A stretch of 64,000 nt of DNA. It comes from Psychroflexus gondwanensis ACAM 44 (lineage in GTDB: Bacteria > Bacteroidota > Bacteroidia > Flavobacteriales > Flavobacteriaceae). Each line of letters begins with the position of its first letter. Positions within the stretch are counted from its first letter, which is position 1. Position numbers and translations under genes: made by a program. The stretch is from positions 81,146-145,145 of the forward strand of contig NZ_APLF01000008.1 of assembly GCF_000355905.1 (NCBI RefSeq). Reading direction: 5' to 3'. Shown one piece after another: positions 35,855 to 44,496 of this stretch. The notes under the pieces were generated by a model. It ran no database searches. It was not told where the DNA came from and was given only the letters and a program-made list of their open reading frames with translations.

Positions 35855-36105
35855 AGAGGGTTTAATAACAAATCCATTCACTCCCGACTCGACATCACCG
35901 GAAGAACCAATAAGCGGTAGAGCTGCTACTGTGAGCTTTAAGTTTTTTTTGGGATTGTCCAAACCCGTTAAATACTCCCATGAGGGTAAACATCATAACG
36001 AGTAAAGTAGTTTTCAAAGTGTTTTGGTTTAAGTGTTAATTAAATTAACTAAAAACTATTCCGAGATTATAACTACGTCCGAATTTCCTTTAATTAAAGA
36101 TTAGA
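35855..36105 (-). pseudogene. 5' fragment of the outer-membrane barrel gene (duplicate of 34163-34410)
   Basis: It repeats the first roughly 60 codons and upstream DNA of the gene at 33744-34328 with about 12% differences. The start codon has become TTG (CAA where the other copy has CAT on the plus strand) and a 2-nt loss in a T-run breaks the frame. Together the two copies bracket the Lrp and TSUP genes. Confidence 0.85.
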
Positions 36106-36354
36106 GTAGTCTGTATAAAGGATCTTAAGCCCCTTATAATCAAATACAAGTTAAGAAAGAACACTTCAGATCGTGAAATCTTTAGGGTTTATCTGCAGGT
36201 AAGTATCAACATAGAGCATTTGATAGCTATGTGTAAAAAATCTTAATTATTTTATGAATTTATTATTGTGTGATCAAATAATTAGCCTTTAGTTTGTAGA
36301 ACTTAAACTACAAAAAAGTATTACACCACTTAACCTTATCAAATACCTTATAAC

Positions 36355-39300
36355 ATGAAAACAAGAACAGTAGCGAGTTTATTATCATTTTTTTGGATGT
36401 CTTCACTCTTTAGCTTCTCATCTGGAGATGCCATGATTACGGGAGCAATGACAAGTGAAAACGAGAGGTATTCAGCTGTAACAGAAGTCGGGGTTTTATT
36501 CGAAGAACTAGAGTTGACTGTAAATACAGTTGGAGTGCCAAAGTCTCTCAGCCTAAGTTCAAGACCTACTAATGAGGTTGAGATTGAAAGTGGAAATATT
36601 GTTCCTTTAATCGATGGTGCCAATATCAACATCGACGATTTAGAAGACCTACTTATAAGCGGAGATATAACTCTTTTAGCCAGTGGAGATATTATTGTGG
36701 AAGATGATTTTTCTCCACAACTTACGTCTACTCGTACTTTAACCTTTAAGTCTGGTAGAGATCTTGTTTTTCAGAATGATGCTGACATCAATTCTAGTAT
36801 CTCTTCTTTACATGTTGTACTATGGGCAGATAGTGATGGCGATGAAGCTGGTGGGGTCTTGTTGGATTCAAACTCATCTATATCGACCAACAATGGCCAT
36901 CTATGGATCGGTGGTGGGAGTGGACAAGCCACTTGGAATGGCCTTGATGTAGGCGATAGCTTCGCTGTTGGCTTAACCGCTTTAGCTTCTGGAGGTCTTC
37001 AGCCCTACTCTGGAATACATCTACTTGGAGAGATTTTAAATCTGGGAACAGGAGATGTGTATTTGAATGGTAAATCTACCGAAACCAACAATGCAAACGG
37101 GATTGGAATTCGTCTGAATGGTATGGATATAACTGCCCATCAAATTTATATGGCTGGTGTTGGATCAGAAAATGAAAATACAAGTGGAAATACCAACAGA
37201 GGCAATTGGGGAGTTGGATTGGAAAACACTTCCATTACAGCAACTGGTGGTTTAATAGTCGAAGGGGTCGCTGGTGGCCAAAAATCTGGAGAAAATGGCG
37301 GTTACAATTACGGTATTTTCATGGATAATAATTCTTCACTTCGAGGATTAGATCAAGCTAGCATAACACTTAAAGGAACAGGTGGAGGTAATCCAGAGAT
37401 TCCAAATAATATAGATAACGACGGCTTGCGAATAAATGGGGGTTCAATTCGTGTAAACGAAGGCGATATCACTTTCCAGGGAACCTCTGGAGTAAATGTT
37501 GCTTCTGCAGATTTCGATCAAAATGGAGGAGTAGTAGAATCTCGAGATCTTTCTCAGAATTTATCTAATGGAGATATCACAGCAATAGCGAATCAGTTTG
37601 ATATTTCATCAACGGTGAGGTATGCCTCACTTGGAACTTTAAAAATTCACTCGCGAGTGTCTACATCAAGTATAGGTGTTGGAGGAGCTTCAGGCCTATT
37701 ACAACTTCCCAAACAATACTTTACTACTAATTTTGAAGACGGTTTTTCTGAAATCATTATTGGATGCCAAACTCAAGCGGGAGCTATAACAGTTGCAGAA
37801 TCTAATTTTTCAGAAAATTTTACCTTACAGACTAGTGGGCAACTTACTTTTGAAGGAGATATTACGACTAGTGATGGGAGTGGGTTAACATTCATCAACG
37901 ATGACTTATCTTTTGCAAGCCCCACAACATTTACAGTTGCTGGCCAATTTAAATATCTTCCGTTTACGGAAGATCTAGTCGACGCTATTTTCTTTCCTAT
38001 GGCTAACCTTAGCATTCAAAGTGATGGTTTGGTTATTGGTAAAAAAGGGGAGAATAGAGATGTTCACATTACTCAATCTATGGAAAGTGATAAAACCATA
38101 GAGTTATATGGTGGGGACATTATTTTAGATGGTAATTTAGAAACAAAGGGGGCTGCCAGTCTCATTATTGAAGGGAATGTATTTTTATCTCCAGGAAACT
38201 ATTTAGCTTCCCAAAATGATTTTACCCATACGGGAGACGTTACATTTAAAAGTGATGCTACAGGAGATGCCTATATGGGGAAAGTCTTAGGAACTTATAC
38301 AGCGAAGGAGGGCAAAGCTAAGGTAGAGAAATATTATGCTGCACGACGTGCCTTTAGATTGGTAACAAGTCCAGTAGAATCTACTCAAACTATTTGGGAA
38401 AGTTATCAAAATGCAGATCTTAATGAAGTGGGTGTTGGGACTCACATTACAGGGTCTTCCAATGGGCATGATGGGTTTGATCCTACAACTACGGGAAATC
38501 CTTCCATGTTTAGTTTCAATAGCAGTACTGCTTGGATGCCTATCCCTAACACAGATACGAAAAAGTTGAGTGCGGGTATTCCGTATAGACTCATGATAAG
38601 AGGAGATAGAGGTACAGACTTAGCCAATAATGAAGCAGCCCCAAGCGAAACCCGTTTGATTGTCGAGGGGAATCTTAAAACGGGCAGTTTTAGTCAATCA
38701 CCAGAAACTTTCTTTAGCGACCCTAAATATTTAAGCTTAGCGGGAAATCCTTATCAGGCTACAATAGATATTCGAGGCCTATTAGCCGCTTCGACAGATG
38801 TGAATACCAATTATCTCCATGTTTGGGATCCCATGATCAATACAAGAGGTGGGTTTGTAACAGTAGATCTTAGCGATGGAAGTAATGCTCAAGGATCTTC
38901 AACTGCTAGTCAATTTATAGGTCCCAGTCAAGCCTTTTTTATTGAATCAAAAACAAAATCTCCAACCCTCAACTTTTCGGAAGATTTAAAAGTCACAGAG
39001 CCCAAAAACAAAACAGATGAGCCCAATCATAAGACAATCCAATCACAGCTAAAACTTGAGTTATTGGACGATTCAGCCACACTGATAGATGGTTTTAAAA
39101 TTAAGTTCGCCGATAATGGGAATAATTCAATCGACTTAGCAGATGCGGAAAAACTACTCAACCTAGATGAAAATTTAGCTATCCATAATAATGAGGTTTT
39201 GCTCAGCATAGAGTCTAGAGCTTTTCCAATCGACGAAGAGCGCATAGGTTTATTTATGGATAACTGGAGAGCTACGCAGTATAGCTTAAGAATGACATCA

Positions 39301-39714
39301 CAGAAATTGGAACAGGCAGATATTGTGATTATCGATCATTATCTGGATACCGAGACACTCTTAAGTGATGGAGATATCTATTCGTTTACTATCGATCCAA
39401 CTATTGAAGAGTCTATAAATGCTTATAGATTTGAAATTGCCTTTTCAATGGAAAGTTTATCGGCTTCTGAATTTGACACTGCACAGCTTCAACTTTATCC
39501 CAATCCAGTTCAGAATGAATTCAGAATAAATACACCTTGGACTGGTGAGGAGCTAAGGGTTGAAATCTATAATTTACTAGGGCAGAAAATCGCACATCAG
39601 TCTTTCACCAGCGAAACTATCCAGATGGATGCAAGCACTTGGAGTGAAGGAGTCTATGTAGTAAAAGTCAAAAAAGGCAAAGAGGTCTTCACGACCAAAA
39701 TGATAAAACAATAA
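36355..39714 (+). CDS. Large T9SS-exported surface protein
   Basis: An 1119-residue protein with signal peptide (MKTRTVASLLSFFWMSSLFSF). Residues 80-640 form a long series of short G/D/N-rich strands (LASGDIIVEDD, RTLTFKSGRDLVFQNDADI, LNLGTGDVYLNG), the look of a filamentous-haemagglutinin-like beta-helix. Residues 640-1030 resemble a cell-surface domain with SLAGNPYQATID. The C-terminus is a T9SS type A domain (QLYPNPVQNEF to VYVVKVKKGKEVFTTKMIKQ). Probably an adhesin or matrix protein; that role is inferred from the repeats only. It is monocistronic. Confidence 0.82.
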   Translation: MKTRTVASLLSFFWMSSLFSFSSGDAMITGAMTSENERYSAVTEVGVLFEELELTVNTVGVPKSLSLSSRPTNEVEIESGNIVPLIDGANINIDDLEDLLISGDITLLASGDIIVEDDFSPQLTSTRTLTFKSGRDLVFQNDADINSSISSLHVVLWADSDGDEAGGVLLDSNSSISTNNGHLWIGGGSGQATWNGLDVGDSFAVGLTALASGGLQPYSGIHLLGEILNLGTGDVYLNGKSTETNNANGIGIRLNGMDITAHQIYMAGVGSENENTSGNTNRGNWGVGLENTSITATGGLIVEGVAGGQKSGENGGYNYGIFMDNNSSLRGLDQASITLKGTGGGNPEIPNNIDNDGLRINGGSIRVNEGDITFQGTSGVNVASADFDQNGGVVESRDLSQNLSNGDITAIANQFDISSTVRYASLGTLKIHSRVSTSSIGVGGASGLLQLPKQYFTTNFEDGFSEIIIGCQTQAGAITVAESNFSENFTLQTSGQLTFEGDITTSDGSGLTFINDDLSFASPTTFTVAGQFKYLPFTEDLVDAIFFPMANLSIQSDGLVIGKKGENRDVHITQSMESDKTIELYGGDIILDGNLETKGAASLIIEGNVFLSPGNYLASQNDFTHTGDVTFKSDATGDAYMGKVLGTYTAKEGKAKVEKYYAARRAFRLVTSPVESTQTIWESYQNADLNEVGVGTHITGSSNGHDGFDPTTTGNPSMFSFNSSTAWMPIPNTDTKKLSAGIPYRLMIRGDRGTDLANNEAAPSETRLIVEGNLKTGSFSQSPETFFSDPKYLSLAGNPYQATIDIRGLLAASTDVNTNYLHVWDPMINTRGGFVTVDLSDGSNAQGSSTASQFIGPSQAFFIESKTKSPTLNFSEDLKVTEPKNKTDEPNHKTIQSQLKLELLDDSATLIDGFKIKFADNGNNSIDLADAEKLLNLDENLAIHNNEVLLSIESRAFPIDEERIGLFMDNWRATQYSLRMTSQKLEQADIVIIDHYLDTETLLSDGDIYSFTIDPTIEESINAYRFEIAFSMESLSASEFDTAQLQLYPNPVQNEFRINTPWTGEELRVEIYNLLGQKIAHQSFTSETIQMDASTWSEGVYVVKVKKGKEVFTTKMIKQ

Positions 39715-39860
39715 GGTTTAATCCTACTGATTTAGTTTAGTTTATTTTTTTTGTTCAAAGCAAAACTACTGGTGAATAGCCAGAAGTTTTGTGATTTTAT
39801 AGAGTAGGGATTAAACTTTTTCATTCAACTTATAAGACATCTCACGCCTTATTGAAAAAG

Positions 39861-39888
39861 AAAGCCTTACACTTTCGTGTAAGGCTTT
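39861..39888 (-). terminator. tRNA-tail type terminator
   Basis: AAAGCCTTACAC (39861-39872) pairs with GTGTAAGGCTTT (39877-39888) over a TTTC loop, 12 bp perfect. The same hairpin is repeated at 40124-40151 and 63915-63942, each time just left of a GGTCGGG start of a tRNA-acceptor-like stretch. Here only GGTCGGG of that stretch remains. Confidence 0.75.
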
Positions 39889-39949
39889 TGATGGTCGGGT
39901 TTTAGTGTATCGCTATGTTAGGACGTGACATTTTAAACATAAAAAAAAG

Positions 39950-39972
39950 CCACTTAGTAAACTAAGTGACTT
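39950..39972 (-). terminator. Terminator of a lost minus-strand tRNA
   Basis: CACTTAGT (39951-39958) and ACTAAGTG (39961-39968) form a tight stem with an AA loop, flanked by A- and T-runs. It is repeated without change at 40231-40248 next to the real tRNA-Pro fragment, so it belongs to that tRNA's 3' flank. Confidence 0.75.
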
Positions 39973-39977
39973 TTCAA

Positions 39978-40170
39978 GTCGGGGTGGCAGGATTACCTCC
40001 CAAAAGTCGGTGATCCTGAAAATGGGGTTGTTGCTCATTAAAAGCCTAAACGTTTATAGCGTTTATAAGGCTTTTTTGTGTTCTCTTCGTTTTTGAAGCA
40101 AGCTTTAACCTCTAGAAAACAAAAAAGCCTTACACTTTCGTGTAAGGCTTTTGATGGTCGGGGTGGCAGC
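39978..40170 (-). repeat. 179-bp tRNA-tail repeat unit (left array)
   Basis: The unit starts with GTCGGGGTGGCAGGATTACC at 39978 and the next starts at 40157, a period of 179 bp. Read on the minus strand each unit ends in CCTGCCACCCCGAC, the tRNA-Pro acceptor end. It then contains a conserved 3' flank with two hairpins (about 40040-40075 and 40124-40151). The same unit with the same 179-bp period is found at 63769. The T-arm GGTTCGAATCC is missing, so it cannot be a functional tRNA. Confidence 0.8.
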
Positions 40171-40230
40171 TCCGAAGCATCGGAGGAACCTTTGACCTCT
40201 TATTTTGAGAAATTTAAACAAAAAAAAAGC

Positions 40231-40248
40231 CACTTAGTAAACTAAGTG
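40231..40248 (-). terminator. Terminator of the tRNA-Pro fragment
   Basis: CACTTAGT / ACTAAGTG stem with an AA loop, A-run on the left side (T-run when read on the minus strand), 10 nt from the acceptor end of the tRNA-Pro fragment at 40259. Confidence 0.75.
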
Positions 40249-40258
40249 ACTTTTCAAG

Positions 40259-40307
40259 TCGGGGTGGCAGGATTCGAACCTGCGACCTCCTGCTCCCAAA
40301 GCAGGAC
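40259..40307 (-). tRNA. tRNA-Pro(TGG), 3' half only
   Basis: Read on the minus strand it gives the anticodon arm CCTGC-TTTGGGA-GCAGG (anticodon TGG), a variable region, the T-arm with GGTTCGAATCC, and the acceptor end TGCCACCCCGA. The D-arm and 5' acceptor strand are absent and are replaced by island DNA. This is the 3' duplicate left by integration into a tRNA gene. The intact tRNA should be on the other side of the island, to the right. Confidence 0.88.
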
Positions 40308-40416
40308 GGATATGGTTTTCTTATTCCTTCTTACTATCTGTTTATTCCCTATACATCACATTTAGAGGTATTTATAGTTTATTTGAAACTATCTGTTATT
40401 CATCATTTTCCTTTCC

Positions 40417-40437
40417 TATTCACAAATTATTCACAAA
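40417..40437 (+). repeat. Paired TATTCACAAA repeats, left island end (arm-type site candidates)
   Basis: TATTCACAAA at 40417-40426 and again at 40428-40437, an 11-bp period. The same pair at the same spacing and orientation lies at 63701-63721. Position between the core site and the integrase gene suits arm-type binding by the integrase or excisionase. Confidence 0.6.
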
Positions 40438-40501
40438 TAATATTTTTTGAACTCTTCACTAAACTTTTAAAAAAAAGCTCCTACAACATAAAATAATAGA
40501 T

Positions 40502-41794
40502 ATGGAAAATACAGATTCGATTACACTTAGTTTAGAACTTAACAAAAATCATAAAAATAAGCGAGGACAACACAGCGTTCGACTTTTCGTTTTTAATTCA
40601 ATTACAAAAGATAAATGCTATATTAAAACACCCTTCAAACTTTTAAAAGCCGACTTTGAAGGAGCGTGGCTTAAAAAAAATTCTAAGGCAAAGTTTCGAA
40701 ATCTTAGAATGGAAATGCTAAAATTCCTAGATAGTGTAGATTCATGTATCTTAGAATTGGGCAGGTTTGATAAAGATGAATTTAAAAGTGTTTTCTATGG
40801 AAATGGCCCCCAAAAAAAAGACTTAAAATATTATTACGATAAGAAGATTACTGATTTTACTGAAAGTGGTGGACTTGGTACAGCTGACCAGTATCAGTGT
40901 TCCTATAAATTCATAAAGAAATACAACAATGATAAAGTCCCTGAGTTTAATCAAATTACTCCAAAATGGTTGATTAAATTTGACAAGCATTGCACCGATA
41001 AAGGTTTACTTACAACTAGCTCGATAGGCATGTATCTAAGGTGTTTAAAGTCTATTTTTAACCTAGCTATTCACGAAGGGGCCGTCTCAAATGATAAGTA
41101 TCCATTTGGAAAATTCGGTTACATTATACCAAAAGGTGAAAATATTAAAAAGGCATTGATAAAAGAACAGGTTCAAAAATTATACGAGTCAAAATCTGCA
41201 ACTCCATATCAAAAAATGTCGAAAGACTTTTGGTTTTTTTCTTACCTCAGCTATGGACTTAATCTTAAAGACATTCTCATGATTAAAAATAAGGATTTAG
41301 AAGAAGGGTTTTTTTATTTTGAGAGAAAGAAAACACTTCATACTGTTAAAACTAGAATTCCCATAAAAGTATATCTCACAGATTTCACTAAAGAAGTTAT
41401 AAGACAATACGGTGACTACAATCCAGATAAACCACAAGATTACGTTTTCGATATTCTGAACATAGATATGAATGATATGGAAAAACGCAAAAGGAAAAAA
41501 AATTTTAATAGAAAAATTAATCAGCATTTTTTAAAGTTTGCTAATTCAATAGGTATCCAAGAAAATGTTTCTTTTTCTTGGGCAAGACATTCTTTTGCTA
41601 CAATTGCTATACTTTCAGGTGTAAGGTTTGAAGTAGTAAGTAAACGACTAACACACACTTCAGTGGAAACAACTATGCTATATTTTAAAGGATTTGAGGA
41701 GGAAACGTTTCAAGAGATAAATGACAAGATTTTAGATTTTTCGAAAAAAACTGATGCTAATGATTCAAGTAATTTAACAAAACATCTTTTATAG
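40502..41794 (+). CDS. Tyrosine recombinase / integrase
   Basis: A 430-residue protein: N-terminal arm-binding region, a SAM-like core-binding domain at about 110-210 (ITDFTESGGLGTADQYQCSY), and a C-terminal catalytic domain. Visible catalytic residues are R362 in SWARHSFAT, H385 in RLTHTSVETT and the nucleophile Y394 in MLYFKGF. The usual first Arg is absent (YGLNLKDILMIK), as in IntDOT-like Bacteroidota integrases. It recombines the island's att sites at tRNA-Pro. It is close to the tRNA fragment and transcribed away from it into the island. Confidence 0.93.
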   Translation: MENTDSITLSLELNKNHKNKRGQHSVRLFVFNSITKDKCYIKTPFKLLKADFEGAWLKKNSKAKFRNLRMEMLKFLDSVDSCILELGRFDKDEFKSVFYGNGPQKKDLKYYYDKKITDFTESGGLGTADQYQCSYKFIKKYNNDKVPEFNQITPKWLIKFDKHCTDKGLLTTSSIGMYLRCLKSIFNLAIHEGAVSNDKYPFGKFGYIIPKGENIKKALIKEQVQKLYESKSATPYQKMSKDFWFFSYLSYGLNLKDILMIKNKDLEEGFFYFERKKTLHTVKTRIPIKVYLTDFTKEVIRQYGDYNPDKPQDYVFDILNIDMNDMEKRKRKKNFNRKINQHFLKFANSIGIQENVSFSWARHSFATIAILSGVRFEVVSKRLTHTSVETTMLYFKGFEEETFQEINDKILDFSKKTDANDSSNLTKHLL

Positions 41795-41873
41795 AAGATA
41801 TTAAATGTGTAATTTTTTTTGAAAACTACTAAACTTTTTCATGAATGTCCATATAAGTATTAAATAGAATGAC

Positions 41874-42158
41874 ATGGAAAATATAAGTTTTGATGAGTTA
41901 CCATCCAAAATTGGTGAAATATTGGAATATGTAAAAAGCTTAGAGGAAAAGATAGATAATCTTGAAATAAATGGAAAAAGTAAATTAAAGTACACGCTCA
42001 GTGAAGCAGCAGACTTTTTAAACTTGAAGCAAAAAACCCTTTATAATTTAATACACAACAATGAAATCGCATATTGTAAGCCTTCTAAAAAAATATATTT
42101 TTTACATGAAGACCTAATGGCTTATCTCAAAAATTCAAGGTGTCAGAGCAGATATTAA
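41874..42158 (+). CDS. Excisionase-like HTH protein
   Basis: A 94-residue protein. An N-terminal coiled segment (EILEYVKSLEEKIDNLEI) is followed by a MerR-like HTH_17 domain (TLSEAADFLNLKQKTLYNLI, then a wing with SKKIYFLHEDLMAYL). This is the usual form of excisionases next to Bacteroidota integrases. It would bind DNA at the island end and steer the integrase toward excision. It lies 80 bp downstream of the integrase. Confidence 0.83.
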   Translation: MENISFDELPSKIGEILEYVKSLEEKIDNLEINGKSKLKYTLSEAADFLNLKQKTLYNLIHNNEIAYCKPSKKIYFLHEDLMAYLKNSRCQSRY

Positions 42159-42248
42159 AATTAGAAATTATGTTGGGTTGTAGTTTTGTATTTCTAATAA
42201 AAAAAGTCGGTGCCTATTGCCCTTTCATAACGAATTTGATTACAAATT

Positions 42249-42268
42249 AGCCTAAATTACTTTAGGCT
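42249..42268 (+). terminator. Small hairpin after the excisionase-like gene
   Basis: AGCCTAAA (42249-42256) and TTTAGGCT (42261-42268) form an 8-bp stem followed by a short T-run. Probable end of the integrase-excisionase transcript. Confidence 0.45.
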
Positions 42269-42362
42269 TTACCGCCTATAAAATATAATGCCTTTACAAA
42301 ATCAGACCAGTATTTAAGTTGAAAATTTATTAACTTTAAAAACAGTCAAAAATAATTCACTA

Positions 42363-42893
42363 ATGCCTGAAAATAGTAAACCACTAAAAAAGAGGATAGA
42401 ATATCGTGGTAAGATTCTCCGTGTTTCTAGAACAGGAGGGGTTTCAGCTACTAAAACATTATCAAGAGATGGTTATGGAGCTACCATAAATACTAATCAT
42501 GGTGTCAGGCTTCATAAAAAACTGTTTAGAGGAGCTAGAATGGGACTTCAACGCGGGAACTTTCAATTTATAGGTCGATATGAAAGTGGTCCTTTCAACT
42601 TTAATGTTTCAAAAAGTGGTGTGAGTACTTCCATAAAAAATAAAAGAGGCTCTTATAATCTATTTAAACCCAATTACTCGAGTTTTAAATTAGCAGGTGT
42701 ACAGTTAAGAGGTAAAAATGCAGCTACGCTTCAATTAATCTTTTTAGCCTTAAGTCTTTTCGTGAATATTTTTAAATTTTTATGGCGTATTTCGATGGCT
42801 GTATTGTGGTTTATGTTCTTAGCTATAAAATGGCTTGTAGATTTTTTAATTGGATTTTACAGAGGGTACACCTCTAATAATCCCACGCCCTAA
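42363..42893 (+). CDS. DUF4236-like membrane protein
   Basis: A 176-residue protein. The middle part FIGRYESGPFNFNVSKSGVS followed by TSIKNKRGSYNLFKP resembles DUF4236, where a strand-rich domain carries the motif NlSKsGvs. The C-terminus has two hydrophobic helices (LIFLALSLFVNIFKFLW and AVLWFMFLAIKWLVDFLIG). There is no signal peptide, so the N-terminal part is probably cytoplasmic. Function unknown; it belongs to the island's non-copper cargo. Confidence 0.65.
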   Translation: MPENSKPLKKRIEYRGKILRVSRTGGVSATKTLSRDGYGATINTNHGVRLHKKLFRGARMGLQRGNFQFIGRYESGPFNFNVSKSGVSTSIKNKRGSYNLFKPNYSSFKLAGVQLRGKNAATLQLIFLALSLFVNIFKFLWRISMAVLWFMFLAIKWLVDFLIGFYRGYTSNNPTP

Positions 42894-42929
42894 AATTTGT
42901 TTTATGTAGAAAAAGTAGAACCTACTTGA

Positions 42930-43297
42930 CTACCCTCGAAGGCAGGGAAGGTGTAATTACCAGGGGAGATCCATATAAACACGGGATGGTATAATAGAGA
43001 AGTCTGCTGAGGTCATAGTACCTACAGGAAACGAGTTTTATAAAACTGGACAGGTCTCACAAGTAGGGGAGGACGGAACGTGATCCTTCCAGAAATTAGG
43101 ATGGGAGCAATAGTTTTTGCTATTGGGTGACCGATTCCCTAGAAAACAGGTAGCTTGTTCAAAAAGTATGGAATCGTTTCAATTGGTGTAAAGAGCGATT
43201 GAAAAGATGGATTGCGAACCGCCGTATACGAGACCTGTATTTACGATGGTGTGAGAAGCGAAGTGACGACTTTTAAGTCGTCACCCGTCTACTCGAT
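42930..43297 (+). mobile_element. Internally deleted group II intron
   Basis: The left part (GGCAGGGAAGGTGTAATTAC, GGGGAGATCC, GAGGTCATAGTACC) is like the region before and at the start of the intron protein gene in Bacteroidota introns. The right part is domain V-like (GAACCGCCGTATACG, TACGATGGTGTGAGA) and domain VI, with a perfect GTGACGACTT hairpin, ending TCTACTCGAT at 43297. The reverse transcriptase reading frame is missing. Mutations in domain V suggest it cannot splice. Confidence 0.65.
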
Positions 43298-43440
43298 TGG
43301 CAACAGTTATTTTTTATTTTGTCCAAGGTTCTTTATTAGTAACATCCGTTATTTCTTTTCCATCGTAAAGGCTTATTCCTTATAACCCTGTAGATAGATT
43401 CATATTTATGTTAAGTATTTACATTATTTTTTCTAATTAT

Positions 43441-43574
43441 TGCCAACGTTTTGCAGCTACAAGAAGTTGGCGATTTCGAAGCACTAAACTGTCTGCTACC
43501 ACAAAACTTGATACGAAGCATAAAGCCTCATTTAAGCACTGAACCGCCAATTTCTTGTAGGTGCTGTTATATGC
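43441..43574 (-). other. attC-like recombination site (integron cassette end)
   Basis: GCAGCTACAAGAAGTTGGCG (43453-43472) and CGCCAATTTCTTGTAGGTGC (43545-43564) are complementary at 18 of 20 positions. They are flanked by core-like boxes: CCAACG on one side and TGTTATATGC on the other, near the RYYYAAC and GTTRRRY core consensus. It is about 130 bp long and lies just after the stop of the methyltransferase gene on the same (minus) strand. That is how an attC site sits in a gene cassette. No integron integrase is in the window. Confidence 0.6.
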
Positions 43575-43599
43575 TGCCCCTTCTTTTATTCGTGTCCTG

Positions 43600-44229
43600 T
43601 TAAGACGTCTTTAATTTTCTAAAACTGCAAAATATAAAGTTCTGAATAGTGTCGAGCGGTGTCTTGTGGTCAACCGTTATACATTTAATTTTTTCAAAAA
43701 ATCTTGTCAGTCGGTCGGTCATTGTTGTTTCGGAATATTGTTTTATTTCAATTCCGCTGCATTTTTTTGGTCCTTGTTCAGAGAATGTCCCGATAACTAA
43801 AACACCTGTCTGCTGAATACTTTTCTGCACTGTGTCGAGGTAGTTTTCAATTTCTTGCTCTTGTGTCAAAAAGTGAAATGCTGCTCTGTCGTGCCAAAAG
43901 TCGTATTTTTCTGTCGGTCTAAAAGTTGCTGCGTCTGCAACTATCCATTTTATTTTATCTGCTCGGTCGCCAAGTCGTTGCTTTGCTTTGTCAAGTGCTG
44001 TCGCTGAAATGTCGAGAACGGTAATGTCTTGATAACCCAAGTCGAGCAAGTTGTCAACTAAAAAACTGTCGCCACCTCCAATGTCAATTATTTTTGCAGT
44101 GGTCGGAATATTGAACTGTTTTAAGAAAATTAAAGACGTCTCTGGTGTCGGTTGAAACCAACTTACATCTTTAAGTTCTTTTGTCTGGTAGATTGTCTCC
44201 CAGTGTTTTTTTCTGTCGAAATTTTCCAT
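43600..44229 (-). CDS. Class I SAM-dependent methyltransferase (cassette-borne)
   Basis: A 209-residue soluble protein. The SAM-binding motif I is IIDIGGGDSFLVDNLLD, motif II ITVLDISATALDKAK and motif III IKWIVADAATF, then YDFWHDRAAFHFL. The target molecule is unknown; relatives are often annotated simply as methyltransferase and are common in accessory DNA. Codon use differs from the neighbours (many GTC and CTG). It lies between an attC-like site (43441) and a core-like GCGTATAACG at 44274, so it is probably the single gene of an integron-type cassette. Confidence 0.85.
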   Translation of the reverse strand: MENFDRKKHWETIYQTKELKDVSWFQPTPETSLIFLKQFNIPTTAKIIDIGGGDSFLVDNLLDLGYQDITVLDISATALDKAKQRLGDRADKIKWIVADAATFRPTEKYDFWHDRAAFHFLTQEQEIENYLDTVQKSIQQTGVLVIGTFSEQGPKKCSGIEIKQYSETTMTDRLTRFFEKIKCITVDHKTPLDTIQNFIFCSFRKLKTS

Positions 44230-44290
44230 TTTATTTCTGTCTGTTTATTTATGGTCTGTCGTCAAACAGGGTTGCGTATAACGTGATGTG

Positions 44291-44370
44291 GTCGAGTAGA
44301 CCAAGGGATTTCACCCCAAGCCTCTCACAGAACCGTGCTTGAAAGTCTCCCCTCACAAAGCTCTTCTAAT
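44291..44370 (-). mobile_element. 3' end of a group II intron (domains V-VI remnant)
   Basis: Read on the minus strand it gives GACTTTCAAGCACGGTTCTG, TGAGAGGCTTGGGGTGAAAT and CTACTCGAC, typical of domains V-VI of bacterial group II introns with a terminal TACTCGAC. Only about 80 bp is clear; the sequence on to about 44490 may be decayed intron too. It ends 8 bp from the core box of the methyltransferase cassette. Confidence 0.7.
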
Positions 44371-44496
44371 AGTATTTACAAATATAAGCTCATCCTTTAT
44401 CAAGTTGGCAAATTGTAAATTAAAATTAGCCCATCCCTTTGCTCCAGTTCCATTACACAACCTTCAATACTACTACGAATGTACAACTTCGGTATT

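Noticed and set aside
39978..40170. A second, complete tRNA gene in the left repeat unit
   Set aside because: Only the acceptor end matches; the T-arm GGTTCGAATCC and anticodon arm are absent, so no cloverleaf can form.
39861..40170. CRISPR array
   Set aside because: The repeats are 179-bp units with hairpins and tRNA ends, not 25-40 bp repeats with unique spacers, and no cas gene is in the window.
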